DNA of 5,969 nt from Alphaproteobacteria bacterium. Lineage in GTDB: Bacteria > Pseudomonadota > Alphaproteobacteria > Rickettsiales > 21-14-0-20-44-7. The position numbers were made by a program, and so were the translations under genes. The stretch covers positions 110 through 6,078 of the forward strand of contig JABDBO010000059.1 of assembly GCA_013288575.1 (NCBI GenBank), in the 5' to 3' direction. Of this stretch, positions 1 through 5,256 are shown piece after piece. Position 1 is the first letter of the stretch. Every line of letters begins with the position of its first letter. The notes under the pieces were generated by a model. The model saw nothing but the letters and a program-made list of their open reading frames with translations. It did no database searches and had not been told where the DNA came from.

Positions 1-69
1 CTGTAGATGCGGTAAAAGAATTTGTTTCTGGTTTATTTAAATAATTGTTCGGTTTAAATGAAATTCGCG
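1..69 (+). repeat. Left arm of a 69-bp perfect inverted repeat
   Basis: Every base from 1 to 69 is the reverse complement of 1386 down to 1318. After one mismatch at 70 the match resumes for six bases, to 76. The arm contains the last 13 sense codons and the stop (3-44) of the 178-aa gene that lies intact at 1343-1879, then its 13-bp spacer and the first four codons of the 99-aa gene. From about position 60 the sequence also reads as genuine YejA homology, so the switch between the two sources falls inside 60-76. The window begins inside the repeat, so its true left end is unseen. It may be a real duplication, a fold-back chimera from amplification, or an assembly overlap. Confidence 0.95.
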
Positions 70-1043
70 CCAAAAACTGGGCCAATTCCTACAACATTCC
101 CGCCGTGACGCAAGGCCGCATTACAAAAGTAAAACTTCCTAATGAAATCCCTAGCGGCATGCAGTGTTTTATCATCAACAACCGCCGCGACAAATTCAGC
201 GATATCCGCGTCCGCCAGGCCTTGAACCTCGCGCTTGATTTTGAATGGATGAACAAAAACCTTTTCTATAATTCCTACACGCGCACAAATAGCTATTTCG
301 CTAATTCGATTTACGCCTCAAGCGGAATTCCGGAAGGCCAGGAACTAAAAATTCTAAAACCATTTAAAAACAAACTCCCGCCAGAATTATTCACAGAAGA
401 GTTCAAACTCCCGGTTTCTGATGGCTCCGGCCGCATCCGCGACCAATTGGTTAAAGCCAAAAACTTGCTTGAGCAAGCCGGCTGGAAAATTAAAGATGGC
501 GTGCTCACTAACGCCAAAGGCGAACCATTCACCATCGAAATTCTCCTCCAGCAAGGTTCAAGTTTCGAACGTATCATGGGCCCATTCCAGCAAAACCTCG
601 CAATTCTCGGCATCACCGCCAAACTCAAAAGCGTCGATACATCGCAATATAAAGAACTCGCCGACAATTTTGATTATGACATGTTCATCAACACTTTCGC
701 CGAATCCCTCTCACCCGGCACTGAGCAAACTAGCTATTGGGGTTCCTCAACTGCCGATGTCAAAGGCGGCATGAATTACATCGGCATCAAAAACCCGGTG
801 GTTGATGCGCTAATCGAACAAATATTAAACGCTAATGATAAAGCCACGCTACTTGCCGCCACCCATGCGCTCGACCGCGTTTTATTATGGAACTATTACG
901 TCATCCCCCAATGGCACATCGGCAGCTTCCGCCTGCTCTACTGGAATAAATTCGAACACCCTGAAACACTGCCAAAATATGATCCGGAATTTGGGCTGAT
1001 GAACTGGTGGATGAAATCAAAACAGCTAACTACTGAAAAATAA
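45..1043 (+). CDS. yejA: YejA-like peptide ABC transporter substrate-binding protein, N-terminally truncated
   Basis: This is the C-terminal part of a family-5 (SBP_bac_5) periplasmic solute-binding protein of the YejA type, which captures oligopeptides for the YejBEF importer; E. coli YejA is linked to microcin C uptake. Diagnostic stretches are AKNWA near residues 9-13, VRQALNLALDFEWMNK with the following LFYNSYTRTNSYF, the LPPELFTEEF segment, the LLEQAGW segment, and a C-terminal ALDRVLLWNYYVIPQWH. About 330 residues are present where the family has about 600: the signal peptide and most of the first lobe are missing. The TTG at 45 is not a credible start. It follows a stop at 42-44, and the first codons come from the inverted repeat; family similarity begins near Glu at codon 60-62. 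The 3' end overlaps the convergent 99-aa gene by 14 bp, and no yejB follows. Identification as YejA-type is strong; the transported ligand is unknown. Confidence 0.87.
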   Translation: MFGLNEIRAKNWANSYNIPAVTQGRITKVKLPNEIPSGMQCFIINNRRDKFSDIRVRQALNLALDFEWMNKNLFYNSYTRTNSYFANSIYASSGIPEGQELKILKPFKNKLPPELFTEEFKLPVSDGSGRIRDQLVKAKNLLEQAGWKIKDGVLTNAKGEPFTIEILLQQGSSFERIMGPFQQNLAILGITAKLKSVDTSQYKELADNFDYDMFINTFAESLSPGTEQTSYWGSSTADVKGGMNYIGIKNPVVDALIEQILNANDKATLLAATHALDRVLLWNYYVIPQWHIGSFRLLYWNKFEHPETLPKYDPEFGLMNWWMKSKQLTTEK

Positions 1044-1329
1044 TATCGTAATTTTCCTGCATATCTTCTAGCATTTCTTCGGACGGGTAACCTTCACCCA
1101 TCTTGATTATTCTTCCATAATTATTGAGAAAGAATTTTTGGTTTTTTATTTCAAGCGCATGCAAAAAGCTCTCTTCCTTACTAGGATCAACCAGCAGGAA
1201 AAAATAGAACTCCTGGTTTTGCGCATTTTTATAGGTAAGGAAATATAACCGGTCCACATTGCTGCGGCAGCGTACACTGAATTTTTTATGTTGTGATTTG
1301 TTGGAATTTATTTTTGTCGCGAATTTCAT
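1030..1329 (-). CDS. Small hypothetical protein, 99 aa
   Basis: The function is not recognised. The protein is basic at its N-terminus (MKFATKINSNKSQHKKF) and acidic at its C-terminus (EEMLEDMQENYD). It has a central aromatic, beta-like part (LYFLTYKN, EFYFFLLVDPSKEESFLHAL) followed by NNYGRIIKMGEG. The layout of a YFLLVDP-type strand, a helix that starts with KE and ends in FL.AL, and a YG.I...GEG turn resembles small uncharacterised proteins I associate with Alphaproteobacteria, but that is an impression from memory. There is no signal peptide or membrane segment. The ATG lies 13 bp after the stop of the 178-aa gene, so the two are probably co-transcribed. No good Shine-Dalgarno precedes it. 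Its last 14 bp overlap the 3' end of the convergent yejA fragment. The first 12 bases of the gene are duplicated in the left repeat arm. Confidence 0.75.
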   Translation of the reverse strand: MKFATKINSNKSQHKKFSVRCRSNVDRLYFLTYKNAQNQEFYFFLLVDPSKEESFLHALEIKNQKFFLNNYGRIIKMGEGYPSEEMLEDMQENYDIIFQ

Positions 1330-1386
1330 TTAAACCGAACAATTATTTAAATAAACCAGAAACAAATTCTTTTACCGCATCTACAG
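1318..1386 (-). repeat. Right arm of the 69-bp inverted repeat
   Basis: This is the exact reverse complement of 1-69. Unlike the left arm it sits in a coherent context: it spans the 3' end of the intact 178-aa gene, the intergenic gap and the first codons of the 99-aa gene. It is therefore the likely original, and the left arm the copy. The two arms enclose 1248 bp containing the yejA fragment and most of the 99-aa gene. Confidence 0.95.
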
Positions 1387-1879
1387 CGCGGCTTGGCCAA
1401 CCCTCTACTTCAATACCGCTTGTGTCCAAACCAGCTTCTGCTTGAGCCGCCGCAGTATCTTCTTTAGCTGTTCCACCTTTTTGTTTCTTGTCAATTTCAT
1501 CTAATCTTTCCGTCAATGCATCAGAAAATCCATTCAATTCTTCTTGTACACGATAAGATGTTGAATAGGTTGGCGGCTGCTTACTGTTACTTGATCTAAA
1601 ATTTTCAACCCAACTTGCCTCTATATTCCGCACTCTTGATGCAAGATGCCTTAAACTTCTAGTAATTTTCTCAGGCGGGGTATCTTCTTGCAAATTACGA
1701 AGACAATCATCTTTAACTTTTGCGCCTACTGCTTCTGCATTTGATCCTTTATCATCGATAGCTATAATTTTACCTAATTCAACAAGTCCTGCGTCAAGCA
1801 ATACTCTGCCTTCTAAATTAGCTGCCATAGCTTTAAAAGCAGCGTAAGCTTCTTCCGCATGTGTTGATTTATATTTCAT
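1343..1879 (-). CDS. Hypothetical soluble protein, 178 aa
   Basis: The function is not recognised. The sequence is hydrophilic and mostly helix-like, with no signal peptide or transmembrane segment. Residues roughly 1-95 look like a helical domain rich in Ala, Glu, Lys and Arg. A Ser/Pro/Tyr-rich linker follows (SNSKQPPTYSTSY), then a charged helix (EELNGFSDALTERLDEIDKK), a low-complexity Ala/Glu/Gly stretch, and a C-terminal amphipathic segment ending AVDAVKEFVSGLFK. I place the start at the ATG at 1879; a TTG two codons upstream (1885) would give 180 residues. A GGGA directly abuts this ATG, too close to act as a normal ribosome binding site. It is the first gene of a pair with the 99-aa gene and has its own promoter in the 111-bp gap after ettA. 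It is visibly more AT-rich than ettA, which would suit an accessory gene. The last 13 codons are duplicated at 3-44. Confidence 0.75.
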   Translation of the reverse strand: MKYKSTHAEEAYAAFKAMAANLEGRVLLDAGLVELGKIIAIDDKGSNAEAVGAKVKDDCLRNLQEDTPPEKITRSLRHLASRVRNIEASWVENFRSSNSKQPPTYSTSYRVQEELNGFSDALTERLDEIDKKQKGGTAKEDTAAAQAEAGLDTSGIEVEGWPSRAVDAVKEFVSGLFK

Positions 1880-1927
1880 TCCCAAATTTAATCACACTAT
1901 TATTGCAGCACCATTACAAAAACTAAC

Positions 1928-1948
1928 ATTCTTTAGTATATAAAGAAT
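1928..1948. promoter_or_regulatory. Inverted repeat over the -10 box, candidate operator
   Basis: Two perfect 8-bp arms (ATTCTTTA and TAAAGAAT) are separated by GTATA. The palindrome spans the -10 hexamer and the predicted start of transcription of the 178-aa gene, a usual position for a repressor site. Alternatively it is a weak, AT-only hairpin at the end of the ettA transcript: a run of five T lies a few bases beyond it on the minus strand, but the stem is poor for a terminator. Confidence 0.4.
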
Positions 1949-1964
1949 AAATTATATATTTCAA
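1935..1964 (-). promoter_or_regulatory. Sigma-70-like promoter for the 178-aa/99-aa gene pair
   Basis: Read on the minus strand, TTGAAA (1964-1959) and TATACT (1940-1935) are separated by 18 bp; each matches five of six consensus bases. The expected transcription start near 1928 leaves a leader of about 48 nt before the ATG at 1879. It lies in the 111-bp gap after ettA, so the hypothetical pair need not depend on ettA transcription. The region is very AT-rich, which raises the chance of a coincidental match. Confidence 0.55.
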
Positions 1965-1990
1965 TAATTTAGCCGATATCAATAAACTAC

Positions 1991-3658
1991 TTATCTCGCC
2001 AGCTTCTTAAATCTAATCTGATGCGGCTGCAGAGCTGCCTCGCCCAAGCGGCGTTTTTTGTCGGCTTCATATTCTTCGTAATTACCTTCAAACCACTCAA
2101 CATGTGAATCACCTTCAAATGCCAGAATATGCGTTGCGATCCGGTCCAAAAACCAGCGGTCGTGCGAAATCACCACTGCGCAACCCGGAAAATCTTCCAG
2201 TGCCTCTTCCAATGCGCGCAGAGTTTCCACATCCAAATCATTAGTCGGTTCATCGAGCAGAAGTAAATTCACGCCGGTTTTTAGCATCTTCGCCAAATGC
2301 ACGCGGTTACGCTCACCGCCTGATAATGAGCCAACTTTTTTCTGCTGGTCAGAACCTTTAAAATTAAAGCTCGAACAATAAGCGCGGCTCTTCACTTCAC
2401 GGTTACCAAGGTTGATATTATCATCGCCGCCGGAAATCTCCTCCCACACGGTTTTCTTGTCATCCAGCGCATCTCTAGACTGGTCTATGTAACCAAGCTT
2501 TACCGAATCACCAACGTTAAACGTTCCTTTATCCGGGTTTTCTTTTCCAGTGATGAGTTTAAACAACGTAGTTTTGCCCGCACCATTTGGCCCAATAACG
2601 CCAACAATTCCGCCTGCTGGCAAACTAAAACTCAAATCATCGATCAGCAAACGCTCGCCGAAACCTTTGAAAATATTCTCCGCCTTAATGACGTTATCGC
2701 CAAGCCTAGGCCCCGGCGGAATAATAATTTGCGCCTCATCAAGTTTCTTACTTGCTTGTGCTGCCACCATTTCATCATAAGCACGCAACCGCGCTTTGCT
2801 CTTACTCTGCCGCGCTTTCGCCGAAGCACGCACCCATTCCAACTCACGCGCAATCGCTTTTTGGCGGCTAGCTTCCTGGCCCGCTTCCACCTGCATGCGT
2901 TTTTCTTTTGCCTCTAACCACTTGGTATAATTCCCCTCATAAGGAATACCCTGCCCGCGGTCCATTTCCAAAATCCAGCCGGTAACATTATCGAGGAAAT
3001 ATCTATCATGCGTAATCATCACCACCGTGCCCGCATAATCACCCAAAAACTTTTGCAGCCAGGCCACACTTTCCGCATCCAAATGGTTGGTCGGCTCATC
3101 AAGCAACAACATATCCGGCTTTTCTAAAAGCAACCGGCACAATGCAACGCGGCGGCGCTCACCGCCTGATAGTTTCGTCACATCCGCATCTTTCGGCGGG
3201 CAGCGCAGAGCATCCATGGCAATTTCCACCTCGCGCTCCAAATCCCACAAATTCTCATTATCGATTTGCTCTTGTAACTTTGCCTGCTCTTCCAAAAGCT
3301 TTTCCATATCGCAATCAGGATTAGCAAATTCATTCGAAATTTCGTTGAAACGGTCGAGCACTTTCTTTTTATCCGCCAATGCTAACATAATATTATCAAA
3401 AACATTTTTGGAAGCATCCAGCTGCGGTTCCTGTTTCAAAAACCCAATTTTCGTGCCTTCCGCCGGCCAAGCCTCGCCATCAAATTCCTTATCTTCACCC
3501 GCCATAATTTTAAGCAAGGTAGATTTACCTGCACCATTTGGCCCAATCACGCCAATTTTCGCGCCTGGATAAAACGAAAGCCAGATATCTTTAAAAACTT
3601 CTTTGGTGCCGTAAAGCTTACGCACCCCTTTCATTACGAATATAAATTCTTTTGCCAT
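1991..3658 (-). CDS. ettA: Energy-dependent translational throttle protein EttA (ABC-F ATPase)
   Basis: EttA is a cytosolic ABC-F ATPase that binds the ribosomal E site and gates early elongation according to the ADP/ATP ratio; it is not a transporter. The 555 residues equal the length of E. coli EttA and need no gaps at the key sites. Domain 1 has Walker A GPNGAGKST at 39-47, signature LSGGE at 163-167, Walker B MLLLDEPTNHLD with Glu188, and the TH switch at 216-217. A charged helical arm lies between about 93 and 140. The interdomain linker, residues about 240-320, includes the basic AKARQSKSKARL. Domain 2 has GPNGAGKTT at 356-364, LSGGE at 445-449, LLLLDEPTNDLD with Glu470, and SHD at 498-500. 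The ATG at 3658 gives the canonical MAKEFIF start; no clear Shine-Dalgarno precedes it. It is flanked by a GC-rich repeat element upstream and the hypothetical pair downstream. Confidence 0.97.
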   Translation of the reverse strand: MAKEFIFVMKGVRKLYGTKEVFKDIWLSFYPGAKIGVIGPNGAGKSTLLKIMAGEDKEFDGEAWPAEGTKIGFLKQEPQLDASKNVFDNIMLALADKKKVLDRFNEISNEFANPDCDMEKLLEEQAKLQEQIDNENLWDLEREVEIAMDALRCPPKDADVTKLSGGERRRVALCRLLLEKPDMLLLDEPTNHLDAESVAWLQKFLGDYAGTVVMITHDRYFLDNVTGWILEMDRGQGIPYEGNYTKWLEAKEKRMQVEAGQEASRQKAIARELEWVRASAKARQSKSKARLRAYDEMVAAQASKKLDEAQIIIPPGPRLGDNVIKAENIFKGFGERLLIDDLSFSLPAGGIVGVIGPNGAGKTTLFKLITGKENPDKGTFNVGDSVKLGYIDQSRDALDDKKTVWEEISGGDDNINLGNREVKSRAYCSSFNFKGSDQQKKVGSLSGGERNRVHLAKMLKTGVNLLLLDEPTNDLDVETLRALEEALEDFPGCAVVISHDRWFLDRIATHILAFEGDSHVEWFEGNYEEYEADKKRRLGEAALQPHQIRFKKLAR

Positions 3659-3708
3659 AGGCGCGGATTTTGCCCCAATTGCCGCAATCCTTCAACCAAA
3701 ATTAGATA

Positions 3709-3803
3709 TAATTATCACGAGCCAGCAGGCGAGTCAGCCATGAGCCCGCGAAGCGGTGTGCCATCGGAGGGCCAGTAGGCCCGCACGGGGCATGTAATAA
3801 TTA
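3709..3803. repeat. GC-rich element bounded by short inverted repeats
   Basis: The ends TAATTATCAC (3709-3718) and the inverted TAATTATTAC (3803-3794) match at 9 of 10 bases and enclose 75 bp with 53 G/C (71%), in sharp contrast to the AT-rich flanks. Inside are a stem GGGCC-AGTA-GGCCC (3769-3782), a smaller stem CCGC-GAA-GCGG (3746-3756), and a direct repeat GCCAG(C/T)AGGC at 3721-3730 and 3771-3780, exactly 50 bp apart. No long reading frame crosses it. It resembles a small dispersed palindromic repeat of the REP, RPE or MITE kind, but only one full copy is visible here. The right end overlaps the stop codon of the 58-aa gene. Confidence 0.6.
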
Positions 3804-3977
3804 GAGGAAATAAACTAGCCCGGCTATAAGGCCAATCATCACTGCCATTTTGAAGAGCTTTTTGAATATCGCAAAAACCACTAGCGCGACGATTACAAAT
3901 ATAACCAGCGAGGTTGTTGAATCATCCATATGGATATTCGAAACATCTGGCAAATCATTAAATGATGGCATTTTCAT
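3801..3977 (-). CDS. Small membrane protein, 58 aa
   Basis: This short frame is read on the minus strand from the ATG at 3977 to TAA at 3803-3801. The first 22 residues are polar and acidic (MKMPSFNDLPDVSNIHMDDS), then comes a hydrophobic helix (SLVIFVIVALVVFAIF), a basic hinge KKLFK, and a second hydrophobic segment (MAVMIGLIAGLVYFL) reaching the C-terminus. That suggests a two-pass helical hairpin in the inner membrane with the KKLFK turn in the cytoplasm by the positive-inside rule. No family is recognised. Its start is 22 bp past the tadA stop, so read-through from tadA is possible, but an extended -10 promoter also sits in that gap. There is no Shine-Dalgarno. The stop codon is the first three bases of the GC-rich element's terminal repeat, so the original C-terminus may have been altered by insertion. 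Confidence 0.62.
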   Translation of the reverse strand: MKMPSFNDLPDVSNIHMDDSTTSLVIFVIVALVVFAIFKKLFKMAVMIGLIAGLVYFL

Positions 3978-3983
3978 AAGTTC

Positions 3984-3992
3984 ATTATATCA
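3984..3992 (-). promoter_or_regulatory. Extended -10 promoter for the 58-aa gene, possibly leaderless
   Basis: On the minus strand the sequence TGATATAAT (3992-3984) is a perfect extended -10 element: TGN followed by TATAAT. No good -35 lies 17-18 bp upstream, as is usual for extended -10 promoters. Only six bases separate the hexamer from the ATG at 3977, so a start at the usual distance would fall on or next to the A of the ATG and give a leaderless message. Confidence 0.45.
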
Positions 3993-3999
3993 AACTTTC

Positions 4000-4425
4000 C
4001 TAGCGCTTAGCTAGAAAAAAGCTCTTCAGCAATTCTGCGCTCTCAGAAGCATTTATCCCGTCATAAACTTCCGGTTTATGGTGGCAGCTTGAGTGTGAAA
4101 AGCTATGAATTCCCCCGCTTTTTGAATCGCTTGCGCCATAATAAAGCCGCTTTATGCGGGCAAAACTTATCGCAGCGCAGCACATTGGGCATGGCTCCAA
4201 TGTCACATAAATTTCACATTCCGGAATGCGTGGCGCCCCCAGTTTTTCGCAAGCTTGCTGAATCGCCAGCATTTCCGCATGCGCAGTCGGATCATAAAAT
4301 TCCTCTACCCGGTTATGCGCTTTTGCAATTACCTCACCATTCCAAACCACCACCGCCCCCACCGGAACTTCATCAAGCGCCGCTGCCGCTTTGGCTTCTT
4401 CAATTGCAATTTGCATGAAATTCAT
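4000..4425 (-). CDS. tadA: tRNA-specific adenosine deaminase TadA
   Basis: TadA converts adenosine 34 to inosine in the anticodon wobble position of tRNA-Arg(ACG) in the cytoplasm, letting one tRNA read CGU, CGC and CGA. The 141-residue protein has the full cytidine/deoxycytidylate deaminase zinc site: HAE at 49-51 (zinc ligand His49, proton-shuttle Glu51) and PCPMC at 78-82 (zinc ligands Cys79 and Cys82). Asn38 in the HNRVEEF segment and the VPVGAVVV strand at 20-27 are also family features. The tail CHHKPEVYDGI at 114-124 is the form I associate with alphaproteobacterial TadA. The ATG at 4425 is used; a second ATG three codons in is possible, and neither has a Shine-Dalgarno. The gene diverges from the ceramidase-like gene across a spacer filled by 8-bp repeats. 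The 58-aa membrane protein gene follows 22 bp downstream. Confidence 0.96.
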   Translation of the reverse strand: MNFMQIAIEEAKAAAALDEVPVGAVVVWNGEVIAKAHNRVEEFYDPTAHAEMLAIQQACEKLGAPRIPECEIYVTLEPCPMCCAAISFARIKRLYYGASDSKSGGIHSFSHSSCHHKPEVYDGINASESAELLKSFFLAKR

Positions 4426-4426
4426 A

Positions 4427-4506
4427 GTTTCTGAGTATTGAGTTTCTGAGTTTCTGAGTTTAGACTAATGATAACTCTGAAACTCTGCAACTTCTAACTC
4501 TGAAAC
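4427..4506. repeat. Fold-back array of 8-bp repeats between divergent genes
   Basis: The left arm (4427-4460) consists of about four imperfect GAGTTTCT-like units and the right arm (4473-4506) of about four AACTCTGA-like units. The two 34-nt arms are complementary at 26 of 34 positions without gaps, around a 12-nt loop. The structure fills almost all of the 84-bp spacer, ending one base from the tadA start codon and three bases from the ceramidase-like start codon. It leaves no room for a standard leader and Shine-Dalgarno on either side. Confidence 0.85.
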
Positions 4507-4509
4507 CCA

Positions 4510-5160
4510 ATGGATTGGAACCGCTACGTCCACCTGCAATGCGAACGCACAGAACTTGGGCTTTTCAATGAGCCGTTCAACCTCGCCACCGGCGCACTGT
4601 TTTTCGTTGTCGCTTTTTATTTGTGGAAGGAATTAAAAAAACAGCCGTCTCGACCTTTCGCGCTAAAATTCCTCATTATAATGACCGGCCTCATCGGCGC
4701 TGGATCCATGACATATCATAGCGTCTCGCGCATGTGGGCCGCCGTTTTCGCCGATGTTCTCCCTATCGCCATCACCGCCGTAGTTTTCCTATATCTCATG
4801 ATGAAACACATCCTCCGCGTCCATTTCCTCGGCGGTTTACTCATCACATCGATTTTCATTTTTATGAATCTCGTTTTCAAACATTACGTAATGCGCGCGC
4901 CAGATGGTTATGTCTCGCTTTTCCCAACTTTATTTTTCTTGATGATAATTAGCGTTTACATGAGCATTACCAAAAACCCTTCTGCTAAAAATTTCGCTAT
5001 TGCCAGTGTTGTTGCCATCATCGGAATTTTCTTCCGCGTCATTGACCCACGGGTTTGCGCCCAGTTCCCAATCGGCACCCATTTCCTCTGGCACGCATTA
5101 ATGGCGGCATTCTTCTTCCTCATCGTTAGGGAAACAATTAGACGTTACAAATATAAATAA
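4510..5160 (+). CDS. Ceramidase-like seven-helix membrane protein (CREST superfamily)
   Basis: The protein matches the alkaline ceramidase family, membrane zinc hydrolases that split the amide bond of ceramides; the substrate of most bacterial members is unknown. The 216 residues hold about seven hydrophobic helices (near 25-40, 51-68, 76-97, 104-124, 136-153, 162-178 and 188-208). The zinc and catalytic set is present: Ser66 and His70 in GSMTYH, Asp82 in FADVLPI, and His191 and His195 in THFLWH. The N-terminus keeps CE (11-12) and EPFN (21-24), the part corresponding to the calcium site of human ACER3, but the Asp-Trp and Asn ligands I recall from ACER3 are not obvious, so calcium control may differ. 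The ATG at 4510 is taken because MDWNRYV...CERTE is a normal start for the group; there is no Shine-Dalgarno. It stands alone on its strand between tadA (divergent) and trmJ (convergent). Confidence 0.88.
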   Translation: MDWNRYVHLQCERTELGLFNEPFNLATGALFFVVAFYLWKELKKQPSRPFALKFLIIMTGLIGAGSMTYHSVSRMWAAVFADVLPIAITAVVFLYLMMKHILRVHFLGGLLITSIFIFMNLVFKHYVMRAPDGYVSLFPTLFFLMIISVYMSITKNPSAKNFAIASVVAIIGIFFRVIDPRVCAQFPIGTHFLWHALMAAFFFLIVRETIRRYKYK

Positions 5161-5214
5161 GTGAGAGAACAGGGAGCCGTCAGCCGCGCCGCCAGAGATC
5201 AATATTTTGGCGCT

Positions 5215-5253
5215 GTTTTCAAACGCGAGTGCCCGAAGCGCTCGTTTGAAAAC
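5215..5253. repeat. Stem-loop in the convergent spacer before trmJ's 3' end
   Basis: The arms GTTTTCAAACG (5215-5225) and CGTTTGAAAAC (5243-5253) are a perfect 11-bp inverted repeat with a 17-nt loop, within which a short extra AG/CT pairing is possible after a two-base bulge. It lies between the stop codons of the convergent ceramidase-like gene (5160) and trmJ (5257). Neither side is followed by a run of T, so it is not a textbook intrinsic terminator, though the position suits a bidirectional 3'-end structure. Confidence 0.6.
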
Positions 5254-5256
5254 GAT

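Noticed and set aside
311..774. Open frames on both strands inside yejA (311-667 minus, 421-774 plus)
   Set aside because: Both overlap well-conserved YejA sequence in other frames and show no recognisable protein features.
71..1317. Invertible DNA switch between the 69-bp repeats
   Set aside because: No recombinase gene is present and the repeat arms are coding sequence, not a recognisable recombination site; a chimeric or duplicated end is simpler.
3087..3572. 161-codon open frame on the plus strand inside ettA
   Set aside because: It is antisense to the conserved first ATPase domain of EttA, has Ser/Phe-rich composition typical of a shadow frame, and matches no family.
4089..4418. 109-codon plus-strand frame antisense to tadA
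   Set aside because: It is a shadow of the conserved deaminase domain; its proline runs come from reverse-reading Ala/Gly codons.
4427..4506. Possible CRISPR array because of regularly repeated short units
   Set aside because: Units are only 8 bp, are contiguous without unique spacers, and reverse orientation halfway; no cas genes are nearby.
5215..5253. Rho-independent terminator for the ceramidase-like gene or trmJ
   Set aside because: No T-run follows the stem in either direction and the stem is A/T-rich at its base, so it is listed only as a stem-loop.
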